Assembly (NCBI GenBank): GCA_024639035.1
Contig: JAHEJE010000062.1
Location: 1-11,085, forward strand
Origin: Alphaproteobacteria bacterium
Lineage (GTDB): Bacteria; Pseudomonadota; Alphaproteobacteria; Rhizobiales; Aestuariivirgaceae
DNA: 11,085 nt
Direction of reading: 5' to 3'
A program made the translations under genes and the position numbers. Every line of letters starts with the position of its first letter. Position 1 is the first letter of the stretch. Below, one piece after another: positions 1 to 6,311 of the stretch. Below the pieces are notes generated by a model. That model ran no database searches. It saw only the letters and a list, made by a program, of their open reading frames with translations, and was not told the origin of the DNA.

Positions 1-119
1 CCTTGAGCTTCATTGAGAACCTGACCGGCTGGTACCAGCAGGTCTCGCGCCTGAAAAAGGGCACGCTGATCAAGCTGATGCAGCTCGGCGCCAAGGTGGC
101 GACATTCGTGCGCGGGTAG
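1..119 (+). CDS. C-terminal fragment of an unidentified protein
   Basis: An open frame enters from the left edge (codons begin at base 3) and ends at TAG 117-119, giving the last 38 residues of a protein. The tail is basic and mixed hydrophobic: it starts LSFIENLTGWYQQ and ends GAKVATFVRG. I do not recognise the family and assign no function. It lies on the same strand as the DUF4166 gene, 49 bases upstream, so the two may be co-transcribed, although the dyads in the gap could also separate them. The call rests only on an open frame with similar codon use and a plausible stop, so confidence is moderate. Confidence 0.55.
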   Translation, partial: LSFIENLTGWYQQVSRLKKGTLIKLMQLGAKVATFVRG

Positions 120-120
120 G

Positions 121-135
121 GCGAAAATTTTTTGC
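121..135. promoter_or_regulatory. AT-rich inverted repeat after the first stop codon
   Basis: The 15-base stretch GCGAAAATTTTTTGC has 7-base arms around one central T with 6 of 7 positions matching. It begins two bases after the TAG that ends the upstream gene. The T-run could make it a weak terminator on the plus strand, but the stem is almost all A:T, so I regard it as part of the regulatory gap rather than a proven terminator. Confidence 0.25.
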
Positions 136-138
136 AAT

Positions 139-170
139 GAAATTTCTGAAATTACAGAAACTAACGAAAT
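139..170. promoter_or_regulatory. Candidate operator: 18-base dyad within four 9-base-spaced GAAA repeats
   Basis: Bases 143-160 form a dyad: TTTCTG at 143-148 and CAGAAA at 155-160 are perfect inverted arms around AAATTA. The same bases also show a direct periodicity, with GAAA beginning at 139, 148, 157 and 166, exactly 9 bases apart, the last running into the ATG at 169. A protein bound here would cover the ribosome binding site and start of the DUF4166 gene. Such AT-rich symmetry stands out in this GC-rich DNA. The binding protein is unknown. Confidence 0.4.
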
Positions 171-849
171 GACCCACACTGCACAAACCGACCTTATGCC
201 AGCCGCTGAAATGGCGCACCGCGCCGCCGCCCGGCGCTCGCGCGACGTCGATTTCCCGGCCCTGCTCGGAGAGGCATTCGCCCGTCTGCCCGCCGCCGTC
301 AGAGCCAGGTTCGGCAGACACGTGTGCACCGCGGCCCGGCCGCTGGTCTATCGCGGCACCATGCTCAAGATGTATGCCTCGCCGCTCGGCCGGCTGTTGG
401 CCCTGGCCGCCCGGCTGGTCGGCAATCCGGTGGTTGCCTCGAACGAGTCCGGCGTCGCCTGCACCGTGACCCTGACGCCGGACACCCGGCAGGGCGGCAC
501 CGTGTGGCACCGTGCCTATCACCTCGCAAAAGGGACCCGCTGTGCCACCACCACCAAGCGCACCAGGCACACCGGCGCGCCTGTCGAGCAGTTCAACCGC
601 TGGGCCGGCATGGAACTCGACATCACCGAGCAGGCCGGCCAGCTGCACTTCACCGCCACGCGCTATTTCGCCCAATGGCGCGGCCGGCTGATCCACCTTC
701 CCGCCGCACTGTCGCCGGGCCGTCTGACCATCGTCCACCGCGATGTCGGCGCCGGGCGCTTTCGTTTCATTCTCACTCTGACCCACCCGCTGTTCGGCGT
801 CCTCATTCATCAGGACGGCGAATTCAGCGATCCCGAGGACATGTCATGA
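169..849 (+). CDS. DUF4166 domain-containing protein
   Basis: A 226-residue soluble protein of the DUF4166 family, which occurs alone or fused to saccharopine-dehydrogenase-like or TIGR01777 epimerase proteins; no reaction is established. Visible family marks are the early LPAAVRARFG segment (about 40-49), the YRGTMLKMYASP segment (about 62-73), a central TVWHRAYHLAKG stretch (about 105-116), FNRWAGMELDI (about 142-152), LIHLPAALSPG (about 174-184) and the closing HPLFGVLIHQDGEF (about 206-219), typical of the domain's end. I chose ATG 169; in-frame ATGs at 196 and 211 are alternatives, because the first 20 residues look poorly conserved and no strong Shine-Dalgarno precedes 169. The stop overlaps the next gene by four bases (ATGA), so translation is probably coupled and the two products may work together. 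In other alphaproteobacteria related genes sit in singlet-oxygen or photooxidative-stress regulons (family knowledge), but no such promoter is evident here. Confidence 0.8.
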   Translation: MTHTAQTDLMPAAEMAHRAAARRSRDVDFPALLGEAFARLPAAVRARFGRHVCTAARPLVYRGTMLKMYASPLGRLLALAARLVGNPVVASNESGVACTVTLTPDTRQGGTVWHRAYHLAKGTRCATTTKRTRHTGAPVEQFNRWAGMELDITEQAGQLHFTATRYFAQWRGRLIHLPAALSPGRLTIVHRDVGAGRFRFILTLTHPLFGVLIHQDGEFSDPEDMS

Positions 850-2354
850 CCACCATATTCGTATTGCTTACCGTACAGGGCCTGATGGGCGCCTTCGACA
901 ACCTGTGGCACCATGAATTGACCGAAAGCCTGCCCTCCAGGCCGTCCGCCTGGCGCGAGTTGACGCTGCATTCGGCACGCGCCTTCATCTACGGCATCAT
1001 CTTTCTTGCCCTGGCCTGGTCGCAATGGCAGGGCGCGTTCGCCATCCTTCTTGCGGTCCTGATGGTCATCGAGGTGGCGATCACCCTGTGGGATTTCATC
1101 GAGGAAGACCTGACCCGCAAGCTACCGCCGCTGGAGCGCGTTCTGCACACCCTGCTGGCGCTCAACTACGGCGCCGTTCTGGCCTTTCTTGCACCGGTGC
1201 TGTGGGCCTGGGCCCAGCAGCCGACCGCCATTGCCGGCGCTTATCACGGACTTTTCACCTGGATCCTGACGCTCTATGGCATCGGCATCATCGCCTGGGC
1301 CGTTCGCGATGGCCTGGCCGCGCTGCGCCTGAAACCGCTTGTCGTGCCGCAATGGCAGCGCCAGCCCTTTGCCGTGCCGGCCAAGCCAGGCGGCCATACC
1401 GTTGTCGTCACCGGCGCCACCGGCTTCATCGGCCGCCACACGGTGCGCAAACTGGTCGCGCGCGGCGACCATGTGATCGTTCTGACCCGCGATCCCGACA
1501 AGGCGGCCTACCACTTCGGCCCGCACGCCCGCGCGGTCACAGCGCTGGATGACATCGCCGCCGATGAACCTGTTCATGCCATTGTCAACCTGGCCGGCGA
1601 ACCGGTGGTCGGCCTGCCATGGACGCCAAACCGTCGCGAGGAAATCCTCAACAGCCGGCTGAAGACCACCGATGCCGCCCTCGATCTCATCCGCCGGCTT
1701 GCCAGCCCGCCCGCCGTTTTCATCACCGCATCGGCGACCGGATATTATGGTGATGGCGGCGAGGCCGTGCTCGATGAGAACGCCGGCCGTGGCGCCGGCT
1801 TTGCTGGCCGGATGTGCCTGATGCGCGAGGCCCGCGCCAGGGTTGCAGAGGCACTGAGAGTGCGCACCGTCGTGCTGCGTTACGGCATCGTGCTCGGCCA
1901 CGATGGCGGCGCGTTGCCCGGCCTTGCCGGCCCGGTTCGCTTCGGTCTCGGTGCCATCATGGGTGATGGCCGCCAATGGATGCCCTGGCTGCACATCGAC
2001 GATGCCGTCGGCCTCATTGAACACGCCATCGATACCCCGGGCGTGCGCGGCCCGGTCAATGCGGTGGCGCCGGAACCGGTGCGCACTGGCGATTTCATGC
2101 GCACTCTCGGCACGGTTCTCAACCGCCCGGTCTTTGTCCGCATCCCTGCCGTGCTGTTGCGCACAACGCTTGGCGAGATGGCAAACCTGTTTCTCGACAG
2201 TGCCCGCGCCGTCCCCGCCGCGGCGCAGGCCAGCGGTTACCGTTTCCGCCACGCCGGCCTGGAACCTGCCCTGCGCGACCTGCTCAAGCCGGCGCGTCGG
2301 CCCGGCCACGGCGCCTCCAACGCGCTCATGACCTGGGTCGATGGTGCACAGTAA
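846..2354 (+). CDS. TIGR01777-type NAD(P)-binding epimerase with N-terminal membrane domain
   Basis: A 502-residue fusion. Residues 1-160 hold about five hydrophobic helices (roughly 2-20, 43-60, 62-83, 100-122, 134-158). Residues 184-482 are a TIGR01777 (SulA/YfcH-like) extended short-chain dehydrogenase: glycine-rich dinucleotide motif TGATGFIG (189-196), NLAGEPV (248-254), TASATGYYGD (294-303) with the expected active-site Tyr region, and MPWLHIDD (379-386). Family members are usually about 300 residues, so the front is an addition. It should sit in the inner membrane with the Rossmann domain in the cytoplasm. The substrate is unknown. The membrane part carries many His and acidic residues (H22, H23, E24, H42, E76, D83, E86, E87, E97, H101), which may form a metal site. 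I took ATG 846, inside the stop of the DUF4166 gene; the frame stays open much further upstream, but only as an out-of-frame shadow of that gene. Confidence 0.85.
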   Translation: MTTIFVLLTVQGLMGAFDNLWHHELTESLPSRPSAWRELTLHSARAFIYGIIFLALAWSQWQGAFAILLAVLMVIEVAITLWDFIEEDLTRKLPPLERVLHTLLALNYGAVLAFLAPVLWAWAQQPTAIAGAYHGLFTWILTLYGIGIIAWAVRDGLAALRLKPLVVPQWQRQPFAVPAKPGGHTVVVTGATGFIGRHTVRKLVARGDHVIVLTRDPDKAAYHFGPHARAVTALDDIAADEPVHAIVNLAGEPVVGLPWTPNRREEILNSRLKTTDAALDLIRRLASPPAVFITASATGYYGDGGEAVLDENAGRGAGFAGRMCLMREARARVAEALRVRTVVLRYGIVLGHDGGALPGLAGPVRFGLGAIMGDGRQWMPWLHIDDAVGLIEHAIDTPGVRGPVNAVAPEPVRTGDFMRTLGTVLNRPVFVRIPAVLLRTTLGEMANLFLDSARAVPAAAQASGYRFRHAGLEPALRDLLKPARRPGHGASNALMTWVDGAQ

Positions 2355-2424
2355 GGCGCAGCGGCTGGTCGCTATCCATTCGCCGGCCACCGCAATCCGG
2401 CTACCCCGCCGCATCGATCTGCGC

Positions 2425-2430
2425 TAGATT
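2425..2430 (+). promoter_or_regulatory. Possible -10 element of a leaderless DUF1638 transcript
   Basis: TAGATT ends six bases before the ATG at 2437, so a transcript from it would start at or next to the start codon. No good Shine-Dalgarno sequence precedes this ATG, which fits leaderless translation, but no convincing -35 element lies about 17 bases upstream. Otherwise the gap 2355-2436 shows nothing notable. Confidence 0.2.
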
Positions 2431-2436
2431 TGCAGC

Positions 2437-3063
2437 ATGGACATTGCACCGTCAGACAGTTTTGAGTTCGCCAAGGGCACGGGCAATGTGCTGCTCATTG
2501 CCTGCGGCGCGCTTGGCCGCGAGATCATCGATCTCATCAAGGCCAACCGCTGGCCGGCCTTCGATGTCACCTGCCTGCCGGCCAAGTGGCACAACACGCC
2601 GGACAAGATCACCCCCGGTGTGCGCGACAAAATCCGCGCCAACCGCGACAACTACCGCAAGATCTACGTGCTCTACGGCGATTGCGGCACCGGCGGGTTG
2701 CTCGACAAGATGCTGGACGAAGAAGGCGTGGAGCGCATCGGCGGGCCGCACTGCTATTCGTTCTTTTCCGGCAACGATGCCTTTGCCGAACGCGGCGATG
2801 AGGATATGCGTGCCTTGTTCCTGACCGACTATTTCGCCCAGCACTTCGACAAGCTGATCTGGCAGGGTTTCGGCCTCGACCGGCGCTCCGACATGGTCGA
2901 CTTCCTGTTCGCCAATTACGAAAAGGTCGTCTATATCGCCCAGTCGCCGACGCCCGAACTGGAAGCCAAGGCAAAGGCGGCCGCAGAGCGCCTGAAGCTG
3001 GCCTATGAGTTCCGCCACACCGGCTACGGCGACCTCGCTGCGTTCATGACCGAAAGGGCCTGA
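2437..3063 (+). CDS. DUF1638 domain-containing protein
   Basis: A 208-residue cytoplasmic protein with the DUF1638 pattern: LLIACGALGREI (19-30), CLPAKWHNTPDKI (46-58), VLYGDCGTGGLLD (78-90) and GGPHCYSFFSGNDAF (102-116). Conserved C23, C46, H52, C83, H105 and C106 look like ligands for a metal or a corrinoid, but this is inference. The family is repeatedly found beside MttB-type and other corrinoid methyltransferase genes (established genomic association), and here the window holds two MttB homologues, so a role in the methyl-transfer system is likely though biochemically undefined. It begins 82 bases after the epimerase gene on the same strand and has its own possible leaderless promoter. 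It ends 13 bases from the convergent RTX gene, too close for a separate terminator. ATG 2437 is the only sensible start; the conserved domain begins about 17 residues later. Confidence 0.88.
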   Translation: MDIAPSDSFEFAKGTGNVLLIACGALGREIIDLIKANRWPAFDVTCLPAKWHNTPDKITPGVRDKIRANRDNYRKIYVLYGDCGTGGLLDKMLDEEGVERIGGPHCYSFFSGNDAFAERGDEDMRALFLTDYFAQHFDKLIWQGFGLDRRSDMVDFLFANYEKVVYIAQSPTPELEAKAKAAAERLKLAYEFRHTGYGDLAAFMTERA

Positions 3064-3076
3064 AACAGGTCTGACC

Positions 3077-3820
3077 CTAGAGGATGAAGTCCACGGATGT
3101 GAGCTGCGCCAGCGTCACGTCCCGGACCACCAGCACATCGCCGCCGCCGAAATCGAACTGAACGGTGCTGCCTACCGTACTGGCAAGCGCCAGCGCTGCT
3201 GCGGCATTCGCCAGATTGAAGTCGGTCAGGTCGATCAGGTCCAGACCATTCTGGAAATCCATGATGACATCGCGGTCGCCACCCGGCTCGTACTCGAAGA
3301 TGTCGGCCCCGCCGCCGCCGAACAGCCGGTCGTTGCCGAAATTGCCATCGAGAACGTCGTTGCCGGTACCGCCTTTCAGGACGTCGCGCCCACGGCCGCC
3401 GCTCAGCTCATCGTTGCCGCCACCGCCGAAAACCCTGTCGTTGCCGCCGCCGCCTTCGACCTTGTCGTTGCCGGCGTTGCCGTTGACGATATCGGCGCCC
3501 GCGCCGCCGCTGATTTTGTCGTTGCCACCGCCGCCGATGACGCGGTCGTTGCCGGCGTCGCCATCGAGGTCGTCAGCGCCGCCGCCGCCTCTGATCACAT
3601 CGTCGCCCAGGCCGCCTTCGATCGAATCGAGCCCGGCGTTGCCGAAGATGATGTCGTTTCCGGCATCGCCCTCGACCTTGTCGTTGCCGCCGCCGGCACG
3701 AATTTCGTCTGCGCCGCCTTCGCCGCTGATGTCGTCAGCGCCGCCGAAGCCGAAGATGCTGTCATTCTGGCTGGTCCCGTTGAGGACGTCGTTGTTTGCA
3801 GTTCCGTTGATCAAAGCCAT
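3077..3820 (-). CDS. RTX calcium-binding repeat protein
   Basis: A 247-residue, very acidic glycine-aspartate-rich protein. After a short N-terminal lead (MALINGTANNDVLNG) come about 18 tandem nonapeptides of the GGxGxDxux type (residues 17-178), which fold as a calcium-binding parallel beta-roll. The last 70 residues (FEYEPGGDRDVIMDF, LDLIDLTDF, then an Ala-rich stretch ending VDFIL) resemble the C-terminal part of serralysin-like proteins that carries the uncleaved type I secretion signal. There is no Sec signal peptide. No enzymatic domain is visible, so it may be a surface or extracellular calcium-binding protein. I chose ATG at 3820 because the domain starts right there and GGGCGGGAT lies just upstream on this strand; the frame is open to 3901, but the extra residues look non-coding. 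No type I secretion genes are in the window. It stands alone on its strand among one-carbon genes. Confidence 0.88.
   Translation of the reverse strand: MALINGTANNDVLNGTSQNDSIFGFGGADDISGEGGADEIRAGGGNDKVEGDAGNDIIFGNAGLDSIEGGLGDDVIRGGGGADDLDGDAGNDRVIGGGGNDKISGGAGADIVNGNAGNDKVEGGGGNDRVFGGGGNDELSGGRGRDVLKGGTGNDVLDGNFGNDRLFGGGGADIFEYEPGGDRDVIMDFQNGLDLIDLTDFNLANAAAALALASTVGSTVQFDFGGGDVLVVRDVTLAQLTSVDFIL
3287..3772 (-). repeat. Tandem 27-base repeats encoding RTX nonapeptides
   Basis: About 18 consecutive 27-base units inside the RTX gene encode residues 17-178. Units vary (for example GGNDKVEGD, AGNDRVIGG, GGNDELSGG, TGNDVLDGN) but keep G at position 2, D at position 4 and a hydrophobic residue at position 6 in almost every copy. 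At DNA level the units share GCCGCCGCC-type and GTCGTTGCC-type blocks, so unequal recombination could change copy number. Confidence 0.85.
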
Positions 3821-3854
3821 GTCATCCCGCCCTTGCTGTTTGTTTAATGAGACC

Positions 3855-3879
3855 GTTGCCTGCCGAATCGGCGGGCACC
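3855..3879. promoter_or_regulatory. 25-base imperfect dyad upstream of the RTX gene
   Basis: Arms GTTGCCTGCCGA (3855-3866) and TCGGCGGGCACC (3868-3879) are inverted around a single base with 10 of 12 positions paired. It lies 34 bases upstream of the RTX start codon and would form a strong hairpin in the RTX leader, or serve as an operator. It lacks a T-run, so it is not a typical terminator. Confidence 0.35.
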
Positions 3880-3960
3880 GTGGGTATCCATCTGTATGCA
3901 CGGTCCTGACTTACGCTTTGCTGACAGCCATGCTCAGCCAATTGTCATGTTGAACAGCCG

Positions 3961-3990
3961 TTGCCGGCCTGCCGGATGCGACAATATTAT
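3961..3990 (+). promoter_or_regulatory. Candidate sigma-70-like promoter for the MetV-MetF pair
   Basis: TTGCCG (3961-3966) and TATTAT (3985-3990) are separated by 18 bases. ACAATATTAT is one of the few AT-rich points in this region. It would give an untranslated leader of about 125 bases that includes the GC palindrome at 4077-4090. The match to consensus is partial. Confidence 0.3.
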
Positions 3991-4076
3991 CGCCGGGATT
4001 TCCGCCGCGCGTCGACTGCGCACCAAAACCTGTCGCCTGTGAACCGGCTGTTGGTGTAGAACGCGGGCATGTGTTG

Positions 4077-4090
4077 GCCTGCGCGCAGGC
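4077..4090. promoter_or_regulatory. Perfect 14-base palindrome upstream of the MetV-like gene
   Basis: GCCTGCGCGCAGGC is perfectly self-complementary and sits 32 bases before the ATG at 4123. It could be an operator half-site pair or a leader hairpin; in GC-rich DNA a chance palindrome of this size is also possible. Confidence 0.25.
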
Positions 4091-4122
4091 GATCCGAACC
4101 ATAGCTTAGGGACCGTTCGATC

Positions 4123-4785
4123 ATGTACCAACTCCGGCTGTTTGCCGTCCGCCATTCAAGGGCCTTCGAAGGATTCTACAACGGCTTTGAGCGCATCATG
4201 GTGTCGCTCGATCCGCTGTTCGCGAAAATTGGCTACAACCGCATCGAACGCCCGGTGGCCGTTATGGAAAAGGTCATCAAGGGGGTTTTGTTCGACTGCA
4301 AGATGTGCGGTCAGTGCGTGCTGTCGTCGACCGGCATGTCGTGCCCGATGAACTGCCCCAAGAACCTGCGCAACGGTCCGTGCGGCGGTGTGCGCCCGGG
4401 CGGGTTTTGCGAGGTCAAGCCGGAGATGCGCTGCGTCTGGGTCGAAGGCTGGGACGGGGCAACGCGCATGAAGCACGGCGCTGAACGCATCCGCGCCGTG
4501 CAGCCGCCGGTCAACCGCGCCCTCGAGGGGTCGTCGAGCTGGCTGCGCGCATCGCGTGAAAAAGCCGCCGAAGGCCGTACCACCGGACTCTCGGCCGATC
4601 CTTCCAAGCACGCCCTCGCCAAGGCCTTCGGCCGGGCGCGCAGATTTGAACCGGCGGCCGCCCCGGTGGCCGTCGAGCCCGAGGCGGCGCTCTCCGAACA
4701 GGTCGTCTCCGAACGCACCGCCCGCTTCAAGGGCGGCAATCCTTCCGGCCAGACCGGCACCACCCAAACCGGCAAGGACGCCTGA
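4123..4785 (+). CDS. MetV-like protein (methylenetetrahydrofolate reductase C-terminal domain family)
   Basis: A 220-residue protein whose residues about 45-115 match the cysteine-rich 'MTHFR C-terminal' (MetV-type) domain. Eight cysteines, C59, C62, C65, C74, C78, C87, C96 and C104, lie in FDCKMCGQCVLSSTG, CPMNCPKNLRNGPCGG and GFCEVKPEMRC. In acetogens the MetV subunit binds metal (iron-sulfur and/or zinc) and partners the flavin subunit MetF (established for Moorella and related organisms); here it should relay electrons or stabilise MetF. The first 45 residues are basic and amphipathic. The last 90 are Ala/Pro/Glu-rich, probably disordered, and outside the usual domain. ATG 4123 has AGGGA about 10 bases upstream. 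Its TGA overlaps the MetF ATG (TGATG), so the two are almost certainly made together. It is a separate gene rather than a fused C-terminal domain. Confidence 0.85.
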   Translation: MYQLRLFAVRHSRAFEGFYNGFERIMVSLDPLFAKIGYNRIERPVAVMEKVIKGVLFDCKMCGQCVLSSTGMSCPMNCPKNLRNGPCGGVRPGGFCEVKPEMRCVWVEGWDGATRMKHGAERIRAVQPPVNRALEGSSSWLRASREKAAEGRTTGLSADPSKHALAKAFGRARRFEPAAAPVAVEPEAALSEQVVSERTARFKGGNPSGQTGTTQTGKDA

Positions 4786-5804
4786 TGCCGCAATCGATCC
4801 AGACACCAGAACCGTTCGATCCGGTCTACGAAGAACCGCTTCAGCCGCCCGAAGGCCACAAGTCCGCCTCCAAGCTGGAGCGCGTATTGCGCAAGGGCCT
4901 GTTCGCCGTCACCGCCGAACTCAACCCGCCCGATTCCGCCGATCCGCGCGATGTGTTCAAGGCCGCCGAACCCCTGCGCGAGATTGCCGATGCGATCAAT
5001 GCAACCGACGCCTCCGGCGCCAACTGCCACATGTCGTCGATGGGCATCTCTTCGCTGCTCTCGCGTGTCGGATTGAGTCCCGTACTGCAGATTTCCTGCC
5101 GCGACCGCAACCGCATCGCCATCCAGGGCGACGTGCTCGGCGCTGCCGCCTTGGGCGTCGGCAACGTGCTGTGCCTGACCGGTGACGGGGTTGGCGTCGG
5201 CGATCAGCCGGGTGCCAAGCCGGTGTTCGATTTCGACTGCATGTCGCTGCTGCGCACACTGAAAACCATGCGCGACGAGGGCACCTTCCTGTCCGGCCGC
5301 AAGCTGACGACGACACCGAAGATTTTTCTCGGTGCGGCGGCCAACCCGTGCATCCCGCCGCTCGAGTGGCGCGCCGACAGGCTCGAAAAGAAGGCCGTTG
5401 CCGGTGCCGACTTCATCCAGACCAACTACGTCTACGACATCGAGGTGTTCAAGGAGTACATGAAGCGGGTGCGTGACCTGGGCTCGCACGAGAAGACCTT
5501 CATCCTCGGCGGCGTCGGCCCCTTGGCGTCGGCCAAGTCGGCCCGCTGGATGCGCACCAACGTGCCCGGCATCCACGTGCCCGACGCGGTTGTCGAACGG
5601 CTGGAAAAGGCTGAAAAGCCCGGCGATGAAGGCAAGAAGATCTGCATCGAGCTGATCCAGCAGATGCGCGAGATCGAGGGCATCGCCGGCGTCCACGTCA
5701 TGGCCTACCGGCGCGAACACCTGGTCGGCGAGATCATCGAGGACAGCGGCATCCTTAAGGAGCGCATCGACGCCGATACGAACAAGCGAGCGGCGGCGAA
5801 GTAG
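4785..5804 (+). CDS. metF: Methylenetetrahydrofolate reductase (MetF-like)
   Basis: A 339-residue flavoprotein of the MTHFR TIM-barrel family, interconverting 5,10-methylene- and 5-methyl-tetrahydrofolate in the cytoplasm. Motifs: AELNPP (44-49) with E45 in the place of the catalytic Glu; INATDASGANCHMSS (71-85); ISCRDRNRIAIQGDVLGA (103-120), the strong family signature; LTGD (131-134); and AGADFIQTN (206-214). It is longer than E. coli MetF (about 296) because of a 30-residue N-terminal lead and insertions. Pairing with a MetV-like gene and neighbouring methyltransferase genes suggests that it may run in the oxidative direction, feeding methyl groups from methylated amines into C1-tetrahydrofolate oxidation, instead of or as well as supplying methionine synthesis (inference). 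The start ATG overlaps the preceding TGA by one base. The stop TAG lies three bases from the end of the convergent GFA gene. Confidence 0.9.
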   Translation: MPQSIQTPEPFDPVYEEPLQPPEGHKSASKLERVLRKGLFAVTAELNPPDSADPRDVFKAAEPLREIADAINATDASGANCHMSSMGISSLLSRVGLSPVLQISCRDRNRIAIQGDVLGAAALGVGNVLCLTGDGVGVGDQPGAKPVFDFDCMSLLRTLKTMRDEGTFLSGRKLTTTPKIFLGAAANPCIPPLEWRADRLEKKAVAGADFIQTNYVYDIEVFKEYMKRVRDLGSHEKTFILGGVGPLASAKSARWMRTNVPGIHVPDAVVERLEKAEKPGDEGKKICIELIQQMREIEGIAGVHVMAYRREHLVGEIIEDSGILKERIDADTNKRAAAK

Positions 5805-5807
5805 TCG

Positions 5808-6230
5808 TTACCCCGTGCCGCCGGCGTCGCCATCGGCCAGCCAGCCGGGATAGCGGTAACCGTCGTCGCTGATGTCGTAGTAATCGCCCTTGTCGGCGCA
5901 GAAGATGTGGCCCTCGAGCCGGATGCCGGTTTCGCCGTCGAGCGTGCCCGCGGCGATGGCGATGTAGTCGCGCCCATCGGCGCGCCAGAACAGCGTCGAG
6001 CCGCAGGTCCCGCAAAACCCGCGCTGCGCATTATCGCTCGATCGATACCATTTCAGCCCGCTGTCCCGTGTCAGCGTGAAATCGGCCAGATCGACCGCGG
6101 TGGCCGCCATGTAATGACCTGTCGTCTTACGGCATTGCCCGCAGTGGCATCCTATGGCGTTCCGCAGCGGCCCCGACACCTGGTAATGCACTTCGCCGCA
6201 CAGGCACGATCCAGCTTTGGTCTCTGCCAT
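5808..6230 (-). CDS. GFA-family (CENP-V/glutathione-dependent formaldehyde-activating-like) protein
   Basis: A 140-residue zinc-binding protein of the GFA family. Cysteines follow the family order: GSCLCGEV (C9, C11), IGCHCGQCRK (C28, C30, C33), RGFCGTCGSTLFW (C73, C76), with a further C111. The family name comes from a proposed glutathione-formaldehyde role, but most members have no proven reaction. Here it ends a minus-strand series of one-carbon genes, so a link to formaldehyde or another C1 intermediate is possible, though GFA genes are common in many contexts. ATG 6230 has a near-perfect GGAGGG Shine-Dalgarno six bases upstream on this strand, the clearest in the window. An 81-base gap with a hairpin separates it from the homocysteine methyltransferase-like gene, so its expression may differ from the rest of the operon. 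Confidence 0.88.
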   Translation of the reverse strand: MAETKAGSCLCGEVHYQVSGPLRNAIGCHCGQCRKTTGHYMAATAVDLADFTLTRDSGLKWYRSSDNAQRGFCGTCGSTLFWRADGRDYIAIAAGTLDGETGIRLEGHIFCADKGDYYDISDDGYRYPGWLADGDAGGTG

Positions 6231-6287
6231 TGCACCCTCCGTTTGTCATAAGCGAAGTCTGCATCGAACCGGGTGCCGGCGGTGACG

Positions 6288-6306
6288 CCGCAACGCCGTG
6301 TTGCGG
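6288..6306 (-). other. Hairpin between the homocysteine methyltransferase-like and GFA genes
   Basis: CCGCAAC (6288-6294) and GTTGCGG (6300-6306) form a perfect 7-base stem with a 5-base loop, five bases past the stop of the upstream gene (which reads right to left). No T-run follows on the minus strand, so it is not a canonical terminator. It could protect the 3' end of the upstream mRNA segment or partly attenuate transcription. Confidence 0.35.
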
Positions 6307-6311
6307 TCCGC

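Larger units (their letters stand above)
3821..4122. other. Gene-free divergent intergenic region
   Basis: This 302-base stretch lies between the RTX gene (minus) and the MetV-like gene (plus), so it must hold both promoters. I see no convincing gene in it. It contains an imperfect 25-base dyad near the RTX start, a candidate plus-strand sigma-70-like promoter near its middle, a perfect 14-base GC palindrome near the MetV start, and AGGGA (4108-4112) about 10 bases before that start as its ribosome binding site. Confidence 0.6.

Noticed and set aside
1122..2414. 430-codon minus-strand open frame opposite the epimerase
   Set aside because: It has no family motifs, and the opposite strand encodes a clear TIGR01777 protein.
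3165..3953. Long plus-strand open frame opposite the RTX gene
   Set aside because: Its translation is a Ser/Pro-rich low-complexity mirror of the glycine-rich RTX codons; the RTX frame has a real repeat fold and ribosome binding site.
4311..5720. 469-codon minus-strand open frame across the MetV and MetF genes
   Set aside because: Both plus-strand genes carry clear family motifs; the antisense frame shows none.
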